A DNA stretch of 64,000 bases from Rhodobacter huangdaonensis (GCF_004022465.1 NZ_SAVA01000007.1:1-64000), one strand, 5' to 3'; shown: positions 26,065 to 35,246, numbered from the stretch's first letter. Program-made: numbers and translations. Notes: generated by a model not told the origin, from the sequence alone.

Positions 26065-27936
26065 ATGACCCGCAAGACCGTGCGCCTGACGATGGCTCAG
26101 GCCCTCGTCCGTTACCTTTGCAACCAGTTCACCGAGATCGAGGGCGAGCGCGTGCCGCTGTTCGCTGGTGTGTTCGGCATTTTCGGCCATGGCAACGTGA
26201 CCTGCCTGTCCGAAGCACTCGAGCCGGTGCAGGACCTGCTGCCGACTTGGCGCGGCCAGAATGAACAGACGATGGCGCTGGCCGCGATCGGCTTCGCCAA
26301 GGCGAAAAAGCGCCGCCAGATCATGGTCGCCGCGACCTCGATCGGGCCTGGCGCGCTCAACATGGTGACGGCCGCGGGCGTGGCGATGGCGAATCGCCTG
26401 CCGGTGCTGCTGATCGCGGGGGACACCTTCGCGAACCGTCTGCCCGACCCGGTGCTGCAGCAGGTCGAGCATTTCGGCGACCCGACGATCACCGCGAACG
26501 ATGCGTTCAAGTCGGTGGTGCGCTACTGGGACCGGATCGTGCTGCCCGAGCAGCTTCTGCAATCACTGCCGCAGGCGGTGGCGACGATGCTCGACCCGGC
26601 CGATTGCGGTCCGGCCTTCATCGGCCTTGCGCAGGACACGCAGGAACAGGCCTATGACTATCCCGAAGTGTTCTTCGCGCCGAAGCTGTGGAAGATCCCG
26701 CGGCCGCGGGCGGACCGCGACACGATCGCGGCGGCGGCCAGGCTGTTGCAGGGCGCGAAGACGCCGCTGATCATCTCGGGCGGCGGCGTGCGCTATTCGC
26801 TGGCGAATGCCGAGCTGGCCGATTTCGCCGCGAAACGCGGCATCCCGGTGGTCGAGACCATTGCCGGCAAGGGCACGCTGAGCCATGACCACCCGGTCCA
26901 TGCCGGGCCGATCGGCATCGTCGGCTCGACCTCGGCCAATGCGCTGGCGAAGGAGGCCGACGTCGTTCTGGCGATCGGCACCCGGTTGCAGGATTTCACC
27001 ACCGGCTCCTGGACCGCCTTCGCGCCGGATGCGCAGTTCATCTCGGTCAACGCGGCGCGCTTCGATGCGGTGAAGCACCGCGCGCTCTCGGTCGTGGGCG
27101 ATGCGCGCGAGACGATCGCCGATCTCGATGCGGCGCTTGCGGGCTGGGTGGCGGAACCCGGCCTGATGACGCGGGCAAAGACCCTGTTCGCCGCATGGAA
27201 CACGCTCATCGACGAGCTGCAGGCGCCGACGAATGACCCCGTGCCCTCCTATGCGCAGGTGGTGGGGGTGCTGAACAAGGTCGCCGGGCCGCACGACACG
27301 CTGATCGCGGCGGCGGGCGGCACCCCGGGCGAGGTGGTCAAGGGCTGGAAGGTGCAGACCCCCGACACCTTCGACTGCGAATTCGGCTTCTCCTGCATGG
27401 GCTACGAGATCCCCGCCGGCTGGGGCTGCGCGATGGCGCAAGAGGGGCCGGGCGGCACCTCGGGCACGCCGATCGTGATGCTGGGCGACGGCACCTACAT
27501 GATGGCGAATTCCGACATCTATTCGGCGGCGCTGACCGGGCACAAGATGGTGGTCGTGGTCTGCGACAACGGTGGTTTCGCTGTCATCAACCGGCTGCAG
27601 CAGGCCAAGGGCGTGCCCGGCTTCAACAACCTGCTGACCGATTGCCGGGTGCAGAACCGCGAGAACCCGCGGCATGTCGATTTCGTCAAGCATGCCGAGG
27701 CGATGGGGGCACGGGCGGTGAAGGCCGAGGGCCTCGCCGATCTGGAAGCGGCGATGAAAGAGGCGCTCGCCCATGACGGGATCACGGTGATCAGCATTGT
27801 CTCCGATGCCTGGAAATGGGTGCCGGGCGATGCGGACTGGGATGTCGGCGTGCCGGAGATCTCGAGTTTCGAAACCGTGCGGGCCGCGCGCAAGGCGCAG
27901 GACAAGATCCGCGAAGAACAGCGTCTGGGTGTCTGA
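26065..27936 (+). CDS. iolD: 3D-(3,5/4)-trihydroxycyclohexane-1,2-dione hydrolase
   Basis: This 623-residue thiamine-diphosphate enzyme opens the cyclitol diketone ring to 5-deoxyglucuronate. It has the catalytic-Glu region WRGQNEQTMALAAIGFAKA, a central domain, and a TPP-Mg site GDGTYMMANSDIYS with the downstream Asn (CDNGGFAVINRLQ). Its length is normal for IolD. CAGGAGGAGG precedes the ATG. It begins a plus-strand operon (iolD, iolE, SDR, isomerase, dehydrogenase) with 1-4 base gaps or overlaps. Regulation through the palindromes at 25983-26009 is likely. Confidence 0.93.
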   Translation: MTRKTVRLTMAQALVRYLCNQFTEIEGERVPLFAGVFGIFGHGNVTCLSEALEPVQDLLPTWRGQNEQTMALAAIGFAKAKKRRQIMVAATSIGPGALNMVTAAGVAMANRLPVLLIAGDTFANRLPDPVLQQVEHFGDPTITANDAFKSVVRYWDRIVLPEQLLQSLPQAVATMLDPADCGPAFIGLAQDTQEQAYDYPEVFFAPKLWKIPRPRADRDTIAAAARLLQGAKTPLIISGGGVRYSLANAELADFAAKRGIPVVETIAGKGTLSHDHPVHAGPIGIVGSTSANALAKEADVVLAIGTRLQDFTTGSWTAFAPDAQFISVNAARFDAVKHRALSVVGDARETIADLDAALAGWVAEPGLMTRAKTLFAAWNTLIDELQAPTNDPVPSYAQVVGVLNKVAGPHDTLIAAAGGTPGEVVKGWKVQTPDTFDCEFGFSCMGYEIPAGWGCAMAQEGPGGTSGTPIVMLGDGTYMMANSDIYSAALTGHKMVVVVCDNGGFAVINRLQQAKGVPGFNNLLTDCRVQNRENPRHVDFVKHAEAMGARAVKAEGLADLEAAMKEALAHDGITVISIVSDAWKWVPGDADWDVGVPEISSFETVRAARKAQDKIREEQRLGV

Positions 27937-27937
27937 G

Positions 27938-28852
27938 ATGAAAGCCAAACTGGGCATTGCCCCGATCGCGTGGTGGAACGACGATCTCGCGGAACTGTCG
28001 GATGATGTCAGCCTCGAGGAATGCCTGCGGCAGGCCTCGGTCGCCGGCTTCACCGGGATGGAGACCGGGCGCCGGTTCCCGATGGACATGGCCGAACTGG
28101 GCCCGATGCTCGACCGCTTCGGGATCTCGGTCTGTGGTGGCTGGTTCTCGGGCCTGCTGCTCGATGGCGACATCGAGGTGGAGAAGGACCGCATCGCGCA
28201 GCAGATGGAGTTCTTCATCGCCGCGGGTGCGCCCTGCATCGTCTATGGCGAGACCGCGCGTTCGATCCAGGGCCTGCGCGGCGCGCCGCTTGCCACCAAG
28301 CCGAAGCTGACCGAGGCGGAGATGGCCGCCTATGGCCGCAAGATGAGCGATTTCGCCGATTGGTGTGCGGCGCAGGGGATGCCGATCTCCTATCACCACC
28401 ACATGGCGGCGGTGGTCGAGACCGAGGCGGAACTTGATCTGTTCATGGCGCAGTCCTCGGTGCCGCTGCTGTTCGACGCGGGGCACATGGCCTTTGCGGG
28501 CGGAGACGTGATGCGGGTGATCGAAAATCACCACGCCCGGATTACCCATGTTCACACCAAGGACATCCGCCGCGCGGTGGTCGATGGGCTCGACCGCAAG
28601 AGCGAAAGCTTCCTCGATGCGGTGCTCAAGGGCGCCTTCACCGTGCCCGGCGACGGCAGCCTCGATTTCGGCGCGATCGTGAAGGCCATCGCCGCGAAGG
28701 GCTACGAGGGCTGGTTCGTCGTCGAGGCGGAACAGGACCCGGTCGCGAACCCGCCGCTCGAGATGGCGAAGAAGGGGCACGGCGAACTTCTGCGGGTCAT
28801 GGCGGCCGCAGGCTACGAGGTCGTGGGAGCGGCCGGGGGGAAGGTGCAATGA
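27938..28852 (+). CDS. iolE: Inosose dehydratase
   Basis: This 304-residue xylose-isomerase-like TIM-barrel enzyme would dehydrate 2-keto-myo-inositol to the diketone used by IolD. Metal-ligand positions are visible as CIVYGE, LLFDAGHMAF, ITHVHTKDIR and VVEAEQDP. The opening KLGIAPIAWWNDD is typical of IolE. It follows iolD by one base, and its stop overlaps the SDR start as ATGA. Confidence 0.9.
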   Translation: MKAKLGIAPIAWWNDDLAELSDDVSLEECLRQASVAGFTGMETGRRFPMDMAELGPMLDRFGISVCGGWFSGLLLDGDIEVEKDRIAQQMEFFIAAGAPCIVYGETARSIQGLRGAPLATKPKLTEAEMAAYGRKMSDFADWCAAQGMPISYHHHMAAVVETEAELDLFMAQSSVPLLFDAGHMAFAGGDVMRVIENHHARITHVHTKDIRRAVVDGLDRKSESFLDAVLKGAFTVPGDGSLDFGAIVKAIAAKGYEGWFVVEAEQDPVANPPLEMAKKGHGELLRVMAAAGYEVVGAAGGKVQ

Positions 28853-29661
28853 ACCGTATCGATGGAAAGATCGCCGTCATCACCGGCGCGACGCAGGGGC
28901 TGGGCGCGGCAATCGCGCGGCTTTTCGCGGCGGCCGGGGCGGCGGGTCTGGTGATCGTTGGCCGCGGTGTCGACAAGGGCAAGGCCGTGGCGCGCGAGAT
29001 CACCGAGAAGACCGGCGTGCCGGTCGAGATGGTGGCGGCGGATCTGGGCAAGATCGATGATGTGCGCGCGATCATCCCCGCCGCCGACAAGCGCTTCGGC
29101 CGCGTCGACATCGTGGTGAACGCGGCCGGGCTGACCGACCGCGGCAACATGCTCAACACCACGCCCGAGCTCTTTGACCGGATGTTCGCGGTCAACACCC
29201 GTGCGCCCTTCTTCCTGATCCAGGATGCGGCCAAGGTGATGATCCGCGAGGGGATCGAGGGCCGGATCGTCAACATCGGCTCGATGTCCGGCCTGACCGG
29301 GCAGCCGTTCCTGGCGCCCTATTCGGCCTCCAAGGGGGCGCTGGCGACGGTGACGCGGCATGCGGGCTTTGCGCTGATGCGCCACCGTATCCACGTCAAC
29401 CAGCTCGACATCGGCTGGATGAACTCGGACCACGAACGCAAGCTGGTGCTGTCGGAGACCGGCGATCCGACCTTCATCGACCGCATGGCGGCGCAAAAAC
29501 CCTTCGGTCGGATTCTCGAGCCGAAGGAGGTGGCGAAGGCAGTGTTGTGGATGGCCTCGGAGGATGGCGGGATGATGACCGGTGCGGTGATCCCCTTCGA
29601 CCAGTCGGTCCATGGCGGTTATGACGACGCGCCGGTGCCGGCCGCAAAGCTGGAGGCCTGA
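28849..29661 (+). CDS. Short-chain dehydrogenase/reductase
   Basis: This 270-residue classical SDR has the cofactor site TGATQGLGAA (residues 11-20), NAAGLTD, a catalytic Ser in IGSMSG and YSASK. It is the third gene of the iolD operon and overlaps iolE by 4 bp. It probably oxidises or reduces a hydroxyl of a cyclitol or keto acid, for example to interconvert inositol stereoisomers through a ketone. The substrate is not determined. Confidence 0.87.
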   Translation: MNRIDGKIAVITGATQGLGAAIARLFAAAGAAGLVIVGRGVDKGKAVAREITEKTGVPVEMVAADLGKIDDVRAIIPAADKRFGRVDIVVNAAGLTDRGNMLNTTPELFDRMFAVNTRAPFFLIQDAAKVMIREGIEGRIVNIGSMSGLTGQPFLAPYSASKGALATVTRHAGFALMRHRIHVNQLDIGWMNSDHERKLVLSETGDPTFIDRMAAQKPFGRILEPKEVAKAVLWMASEDGGMMTGAVIPFDQSVHGGYDDAPVPAAKLEA

Positions 29662-29662
29662 G

Positions 29663-30724
29663 ATGCGCACGATCAAGGGGCCCGGGGTGTTCCTGGCCCA
29701 GTTCGCGGCCGGTGAGGCCCCCTATGACTCGCTGCCGGGGCTTGCGAAATGGGCGGCAGACAAGGGTTTCAAGGGCGTGCAGATCCCGACCTGGGACACG
29801 CGTCTGATCGACATGAAACTGGCTGCGGAAAGCGAGACCTATTGCGACGAGCTGACCGGGCTGCTGGCCGATCACGGGTTGCAGATCACCGAATTCGCCT
29901 CGCATATCACCGGGCAGCTGGTGGCGGTGCATCCGGCGCAGGATGCGATCATGGACAGCTTTGCGCCGCAGGCGGTGCGCGGCAATCCCGCGGCGCGGCG
30001 CGCTTGGGCCGAGGACCAGCTGCGTCTGGCCGCACGGGCGTCCCACCGTCTGGGCATCGACCGGCATGTGACCTTCTCGGGCGCGCTGCTCTGGCCCTAT
30101 CTCTATCCCTATCCGCAATGGCCGGAGGGGCTGATCGAGGAGGGCTTCGACGAGCTGGCGAAGCGCTGGACGCCGATCCTCGATGATTTCGACGCGCATG
30201 GCGTCGATGTCTGTTACGAGATCCATCCTTGCGAGGATCTGCATGACGGCCATTCCTGGGAATATTTCCTCGAAAAGGTGAAGGGCCATCCGCGCGCGAA
30301 CCTGATGTATGACCCGTCGCATTTCGTGCTGCAGGCGCTCGACTACCTCGCCTTCATCGACCATTACCACGACCGCATCCGGACCTTCCACGTGAAGGAC
30401 GCCGAGTTTCGTCCCGATGGCAAGTCGGGCGCCTATGGTGGCTATCAGCCCTGGTCGAAACGCGCGGGCCGGTTCCGCAGCCCGGGCGACGGGCAGGTCG
30501 ATTTCGGTGCGATCTTCACCAAGCTGTCGACCTATGGCTTTGACGGCTGGGCAGTGCTCGAATGGGAGTGCTTCATCAAGAACCCCGAGGACGGCGCCCG
30601 CGAAGGGGCACAGTTCATCGCGGACCACATCATCCGGGTGTCGGACCGCGCTTTCGACGATTTCGTGAAATCCGGCGCCAACCGCGCCACGAACCGGGCG
30701 ATGCTCGGGCTGGAGGAAACATGA
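29663..30724 (+). CDS. TIM-barrel sugar isomerase/epimerase
   Basis: This 353-residue xylose-isomerase-like TIM-barrel protein has metal-ligand positions in VCYEIHPCE, LMYDPSH, FHVKDAEF and LEWEC. It begins one base after the SDR stop and overlaps the following dehydrogenase by 4 bp. Related operon neighbours of Gfo/Idh/MocA dehydrogenases epimerise keto sugars or inososes, so an inosose isomerase role is plausible. It is not IolB, which is a cupin-type protein. Confidence 0.82.
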   Translation: MRTIKGPGVFLAQFAAGEAPYDSLPGLAKWAADKGFKGVQIPTWDTRLIDMKLAAESETYCDELTGLLADHGLQITEFASHITGQLVAVHPAQDAIMDSFAPQAVRGNPAARRAWAEDQLRLAARASHRLGIDRHVTFSGALLWPYLYPYPQWPEGLIEEGFDELAKRWTPILDDFDAHGVDVCYEIHPCEDLHDGHSWEYFLEKVKGHPRANLMYDPSHFVLQALDYLAFIDHYHDRIRTFHVKDAEFRPDGKSGAYGGYQPWSKRAGRFRSPGDGQVDFGAIFTKLSTYGFDGWAVLEWECFIKNPEDGAREGAQFIADHIIRVSDRAFDDFVKSGANRATNRAMLGLEET

Positions 30725-31875
30725 CCCAATTGCGTCTTGGCATGGTGGGGGGCGGCGAGGGCGCCTATATCGGCAACATCCATCGGCTGGCCTCGCGGCT
30801 GGATGGGCACTGGCAGCTGGTGGCGGGGGCCTTCGACGTCGATCCCGACCGCGGGCGGGCCTTTGCCATCGGGCAGGGGCTCGATCCGGCGCGCAGCTAT
30901 GGCACCTGTCAGGAGCTGATCGCGGGCGAGAGCGGGCGCGCGGACCGCGTCGATGCGGTGGCGATCTGCACGCCGAACTTCACCCATTACCCGATTGCGA
31001 AGGCCCTGATCGAGGCGGGCTTTGACGTGATCTGCGAAAAGCCGCTGACCGCGACGCTTGCGGATGCGGTGGCGCTTGAGCGGCTGGCGCGTGAGAGCGG
31101 CCGCTTCGTCGGCGTCACCTACACCTATTGCGGCTATCCGATGGTGCACGAGGCGCGGGTGCGCATCGCGCGTGGCGAGATTGGCGCGGTGCGCACGGTG
31201 CAGGTGGAATATCCGCTCGAATGGATGGCCGCCCCGATCGAGCGGGCGGGCAATGCCCAGGCCGCCTGGCGCACCGATCCGAAGAAGAACGGCCGCGGCG
31301 GCTCGATCGGCGATATCGGCACCCATGCCTATCACCTGGCGGGGTTCGTCACCGGGCTGAAGCTCGACAGTCTCACCGCCGATCTGGCGACCTTCGTCAA
31401 CGGCCGGGCGCTGGATGACAACGCCCATGTGATGCTGCGCTATCAGGGCGGGGCGCGGGGGCTGTTGTGGTCGTCGCAGGTGGCGATCGGCAACTCGAAC
31501 GGCGTGCGGCTGCGGGTCTTCGGCGAGACCGGTTCGCTGCAATGGTTTCAGGAACAGCCCAACGAACTGATCTTCACCCCGCTCGACGGCCGGGTGCAGA
31601 CGCTCAAGCGCGGCGCGGACGAGATGTCGGTCGACGCGAAGGCCCGCACCCGCACCCCGCCTGGCCACCCCGAGGGCTATCTCGAGGCCTTCGCGAATCT
31701 CTACGCAGGCTTTGCCGAGGCGATCCGGGCACGGCGCGAAAATCGCGTGCCGGGGCCGATCGGGCAGAACCTGCCGCTTGCCCATGACGGGCTGAAGGGC
31801 GTCGCTTTCGTCGAGGCGGTGGTCGACAGCGCCGAGGCCGCGGATCAGCCCTGGATCACGCCCGTGGCGGTCTGA
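30721..31875 (+). CDS. Gfo/Idh/MocA-family dehydrogenase
   Basis: This 384-residue NAD(P)-dependent dehydrogenase has the Rossmann motif GMVGGGEGAYIG, the catalytic-Lys motif CEKPL near residue 105, and DIGTHAYHLAGF with the catalytic His. It is the last gene of the iolD operon and a close paralogue of the protein encoded at 13233. Paracoccus scyllo-inositol/L-glucose dehydrogenases belong to this superfamily, so a cyclitol or hexose substrate is likely. The substrate cannot be fixed by sequence alone. Confidence 0.87.
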   Translation: MTQLRLGMVGGGEGAYIGNIHRLASRLDGHWQLVAGAFDVDPDRGRAFAIGQGLDPARSYGTCQELIAGESGRADRVDAVAICTPNFTHYPIAKALIEAGFDVICEKPLTATLADAVALERLARESGRFVGVTYTYCGYPMVHEARVRIARGEIGAVRTVQVEYPLEWMAAPIERAGNAQAAWRTDPKKNGRGGSIGDIGTHAYHLAGFVTGLKLDSLTADLATFVNGRALDDNAHVMLRYQGGARGLLWSSQVAIGNSNGVRLRVFGETGSLQWFQEQPNELIFTPLDGRVQTLKRGADEMSVDAKARTRTPPGHPEGYLEAFANLYAGFAEAIRARRENRVPGPIGQNLPLAHDGLKGVAFVEAVVDSAEAADQPWITPVAV

Positions 31876-32006
31876 AACGACATCGCGCAGGGCATGGCCT
31901 TCATCTTGGGGGCCGGGCTGAAGGCGGCGGAGCGGGGCCGCGGGTTTGACTTGGCGGGCAGCGCCGCCTATGCGAAACGGTCTCGATCATCCGCGCCGGG
32001 GGGGCC

Positions 32007-32849
32007 ATGACGCAGGGCGAAGCTGTTGCAGAACTGACCGCAGGGCTGACGGTGACGGCGGCCTCGTTCATCGTCACGGTCTATGGTGACGTGGTGGTGC
32101 CGCGCGGCGAAGTTCTGTGGATGGGCAGCCTGATCGGCATCTGCGCCCGGATCGGCATCAGCGAGAACCTCGTGCGCACCGCGACCTCGCGTCTTGTCGC
32201 GGCCGGGCGGCTGGAGGGGGAGCGGGCCGGGCGGCGCAGCTTCTATCGCCTTGCCCCCGCGGCGCGCGCCGAGTTTTCCGAGGCGGCGCGGCTGCTCTAC
32301 GCCCCCCGGTTGCGGCCCGCGGGCTGGCTGGTTCTGGCGGCCGAGGACTTCCCCGAGGAGACCCTGCGCCGGTTCCATCTGGCGCGCATGGGGGGCGATC
32401 TGTGGATCTGTCCCGATTGGGGCGAGAGGCCGCCGGGTGCGGCGCTGGTCCTGCGCTGCGCGGGCGATGATCCGGCGCAGTGTCCGGGTCTTGCCCGGTT
32501 CTGGGATCTGACCGGGCTTGCCGCGCGCTATGATGCGATGGTCGCCCGGTTCGGGCCTCTGGCCGCAGATCTGCGCGCCGGCGGGCGGCTTGCGCCGGCC
32601 GAGGCGCTGACCGCGCGGCTGCTGCTGGTGCACCTCTATCGCGGCGCACTGCTGCGCGACCCGCTGCTGCCCGAGGCAGCGCTGCCGCAAGGCTGGAGCG
32701 GGGCGGCGGCACAGGCGCTGTTCCGGCAGCTCTATCTGGATCTGACGCCGGCCGCCGAGGTGGAGATTGCCGCGGTCCTCGAAGATCAGGACGGCGTCCT
32801 GCCCGCGGCGACGCCGGCAAGCGCGGCCCGGCTCGACAGCCTGAAATAA
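32007..32849 (+). CDS. paaX: Phenylacetate-pathway repressor PaaX
   Basis: This 280-residue PaaX-family repressor has an N-terminal winged-helix region (MGSLIGICARIGISENLVRTATSRLVAAGRL, about residues 35-70, then RRSFYRLAP), a central PaaX domain and a C-terminal domain ending near LDLTP. In E. coli PaaX represses the paa genes until phenylacetyl-CoA binds it. It sits immediately upstream of paaJ and the catabolic operon. A second regulator, of TetR type, is encoded at 41493, so control may be dual. Confidence 0.9.
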   Translation: MTQGEAVAELTAGLTVTAASFIVTVYGDVVVPRGEVLWMGSLIGICARIGISENLVRTATSRLVAAGRLEGERAGRRSFYRLAPAARAEFSEAARLLYAPRLRPAGWLVLAAEDFPEETLRRFHLARMGGDLWICPDWGERPPGAALVLRCAGDDPAQCPGLARFWDLTGLAARYDAMVARFGPLAADLRAGGRLAPAEALTARLLLVHLYRGALLRDPLLPEAALPQGWSGAAAQALFRQLYLDLTPAAEVEIAAVLEDQDGVLPAATPASAARLDSLK

Positions 32850-32900
32850 CCCCCTTGCGCGGCTGCCGATCGCCGCGGCGGGACGGCCTGGCTCAAAACA

Positions 32901-32925
32901 TTACACAATGTAAGCAAAATTGCTT
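32901..32925. promoter_or_regulatory. Two adjacent dyads upstream of paaJ
   Basis: TTACA-CAA-TGTAA (32901-32913) is followed by AAGCAA-AA-TTGCTT (32912-32925), directly before the likely -35 box. They differ from the TetR-type palindrome nearby, so they are candidates for a second regulator such as PaaX. Confidence 0.45.
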
Positions 32926-32953
32926 TGACATGTATTGTTTCAATGGTATTGAT
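32925..32953 (+). promoter_or_regulatory. Probable promoter of the paaJ operon
   Basis: TTGACA (32925-32930) is a perfect -35 box. A weak -10-like TATTGA/ATTGAT lies at 32947-32953, 16-17 bp downstream. The region is AT-rich compared with its surroundings and overlaps regulatory palindromes on both sides. Confidence 0.55.
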
Positions 32954-32968
32954 TGACCGTTCGGTCGG
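32953..32968. promoter_or_regulatory. Putative PaaR (TetR-type) operator, site 1
   Basis: GACCG-TT-CGGTC (32955-32966) is flanked by TT and GG. It overlaps or follows the -10 region of the paaJ operon. The same core occurs at 44899-44910 and, with one mismatch, at 42194-42205. Confidence 0.65.
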
Positions 32969-33018
32969 CGAATTTGGGAGAATCGTCGGCCTTTCCGGGA
33001 AATGCGAAGGAGCGAGGC

Positions 33019-34224
33019 ATGTTGGACGCCTTCATCTGCGATGCTGTGCGCACGCCGATCGGTCGTTATGGCGGGGCGTTGGCGCAGGTTCGCGCCGATG
33101 ATCTTGCGGCGCTGCCGCTGGCTGCGCTGATGGCGCGCAATCCGCAGGTGGACTGGTCGGCGGTCGACGACCTGATCTATGGCTGCGCCAATCAGGCGGG
33201 CGAGGACAACCGCAACGTCGGTCGCATGGCGGTGCTGCTGGCGGGCATGCCGGTCGGTGTGCCGGGCACCACGGTGAACCGGCTGTGCGGCTCGGGGATG
33301 GATGCGGTCGGCATGGCCGCCCGCGCGATCAGGGCGGGCGACTGCGACTTCGTCATCGCCGGCGGGGTCGAGAGCATGACCCGCGCCCCCTTCGTGATGC
33401 CCAAGGCCGAAAGTGCCTTCTCGCGCGCCAATGCGGTCTATGACACCACCATCGGCTGGCGCTTCGTGAACCCGAAGATGCAGGCGCGGTTCGGCGTCGA
33501 CAGCATGCCGCAGACCGCCGACAACGTTGCCGCCGATTTCGATATCTCGCGCGAAGATCAGGACGCTTTCGCGGCCCGCAGCCAGGCCCGCTGGGCCGCG
33601 GCGCAGGCGGCCGGGATCTTTGCCGGGGAAATCGTGCCGGTGACGATCCCGCAGAAGAAGGGCGCGCCGATCGTCGTCGACACCGACGAGCATCCGCGCC
33701 CGGGCACCACGGCCGAGATGCTGGCGAAGCTGCGCGGCGTGAACGGCCCGGATCTGTCGGTGACCGCCGGCAATGCCTCGGGCGTCAATGACGGGGCGGC
33801 GGCGCTGGCGATCCTGTCGGAACAGGCGGCGCACGCCCAGGGCCTGACGCCGAAGGCCCGGATCGTGGCGATGGCCGCCGCCGGGGTCGAACCCCGGATC
33901 ATGGGGATCGGTCCGGCGCCTGCCGCGAAGAAGGTTCTGGCCCGCGCCGGGCTGAGCATCGGGCAGATGGACGTGATCGAGCTGAACGAGGCCTTCGCCA
34001 GCCAGGCGCTTGCCACGCTGCGCGATCTCGGCCTGCCCGACGATGCGCCGCAGGTGAACCCCAATGGCGGGGCGATCGCGCTGGGCCATCCGCTCGGCAT
34101 GTCGGGGGCCCGTCTGGTCACCACGGCGATGTATCAGCTGCACCGCACGGGCGGGCGCTATGCGCTGTGCACCATGTGCATCGGCGTCGGGCAGGGCATC
34201 GCCATCATCATCGAACGCGTCTGA
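33019..34224 (+). CDS. paaJ: 3-oxoadipyl-CoA/3-oxo-5,6-dehydrosuberyl-CoA thiolase
   Basis: This 401-residue thiolase does the two thiolytic steps of the phenylacetate pathway, releasing acetyl-CoA and finally succinyl-CoA. The active-site Cys is in NRLCGSGMDAV, the His in GHPLGMSGAR and the second Cys in CIGVGQG. AAGGAG at 33007 fixes the start. It leads the plus-strand operon paaJABCDE. A housekeeping beta-ketoadipate thiolase (PcaF) would look very similar; the context decides for PaaJ. Confidence 0.92.
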   Translation: MLDAFICDAVRTPIGRYGGALAQVRADDLAALPLAALMARNPQVDWSAVDDLIYGCANQAGEDNRNVGRMAVLLAGMPVGVPGTTVNRLCGSGMDAVGMAARAIRAGDCDFVIAGGVESMTRAPFVMPKAESAFSRANAVYDTTIGWRFVNPKMQARFGVDSMPQTADNVAADFDISREDQDAFAARSQARWAAAQAAGIFAGEIVPVTIPQKKGAPIVVDTDEHPRPGTTAEMLAKLRGVNGPDLSVTAGNASGVNDGAAALAILSEQAAHAQGLTPKARIVAMAAAGVEPRIMGIGPAPAAKKVLARAGLSIGQMDVIELNEAFASQALATLRDLGLPDDAPQVNPNGGAIALGHPLGMSGARLVTTAMYQLHRTGGRYALCTMCIGVGQGIAIIIERV

Positions 34225-34241
34225 GGGAGGAGAAGCCAGCC

Positions 34242-35240
34242 ATGTATGCACAGCTTGTGAAATCCGAAGGGGCCAAGCCCCGCGAGGAAATGACCCCGGA
34301 AGAGATCGCCTTTCAGGAGCGCATCGACCGCGGCGAGAAGATCGAGCCGAAGGAATGGATGCCCGAAGGCTATCGCAAGACCCTGATCCGCCAGATCGGC
34401 CAGCACGCCCACAGCGAGATCGTCGGCCAGCTGCCCGAGGGCAACTGGATCACCCGTGCCCCCACGCTCGAGCGCAAGGCGATCCTGCTCGCCAAGGTGC
34501 AGGACGAGGCAGGCCATGGCCTCTATCTCTACAGCGCCGCCGAGACGCTCGGCGTGAGCCGCGACGAGCTGCTGGAGAAGCTGCACAGCGGCAACATGAA
34601 ATATTCGTCGATCTTCAACTATCCGACGCTGAACTGGGCCGATATCGGCGCGGTCGGCTGGCTGGTCGACGGCGCGGCGATCATGAACCAGGTGCCGCTG
34701 CAACGCACCAGCTATGGCCCCTACAGCCGCGCGATGATCCGCATCTGCAAGGAGGAGAGCTTTCATCAGCGGCAGGGCTACGACATCATGATGAAGATGG
34801 CCGCGGGCACGCCCGAGCAGAAGGCGATGGCGCAGGATGCGCTCAACCGCTTCTGGTATCCGGCGCTGATGATGTTCGGCCCCTCCGACAAGGACAGCGT
34901 CCATTCGGCGCAGTCGATGGCGTGGAAGATCAAGATCAACACCAATGACGAGCTGCGGCAGAAATTCGTCGATCAGACGGTGCCGCAGGCGAAATATCTC
35001 GGCCTGAGCGTCCCCGACGAGACCCTGAAATGGAACGAGGAAAAGGGCGGCTGGGATTTCAGCGAGCCCGACTGGTCCGAGTTCTTCGCGGTGATCGCCG
35101 GCAACGGTCCGTGCAACGAGGAGCGGCTTGGCGCCCGGGTCAAGGCCTGGGAGGACGGCGCCTGGTTCCGCGACGGGCTGATGGCCCATGCCGAAAAGGC
35201 CGATGCCCGCCGCCGCGCCGCCCGCGTGGCCGCCGAGTAA
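34242..35240 (+). CDS. paaA: Phenylacetyl-CoA 1,2-epoxidase subunit PaaA
   Basis: This 332-residue catalytic subunit of the diiron epoxidase turns phenylacetyl-CoA into its 1,2-epoxide using O2. The ferritin-like fold shows the iron-ligand motifs VQDEAGHG and KEESFHQ (Glu and ExxH). It works with PaaC as the core, with PaaB bridging and PaaE supplying electrons. GGGAGGAG precedes ATG 34242. A hairpin separates it from paaB. Confidence 0.96.
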   Translation: MYAQLVKSEGAKPREEMTPEEIAFQERIDRGEKIEPKEWMPEGYRKTLIRQIGQHAHSEIVGQLPEGNWITRAPTLERKAILLAKVQDEAGHGLYLYSAAETLGVSRDELLEKLHSGNMKYSSIFNYPTLNWADIGAVGWLVDGAAIMNQVPLQRTSYGPYSRAMIRICKEESFHQRQGYDIMMKMAAGTPEQKAMAQDALNRFWYPALMMFGPSDKDSVHSAQSMAWKIKINTNDELRQKFVDQTVPQAKYLGLSVPDETLKWNEEKGGWDFSEPDWSEFFAVIAGNGPCNEERLGARVKAWEDGAWFRDGLMAHAEKADARRRAARVAAE

Positions 35241-35246
35241 CCGATT

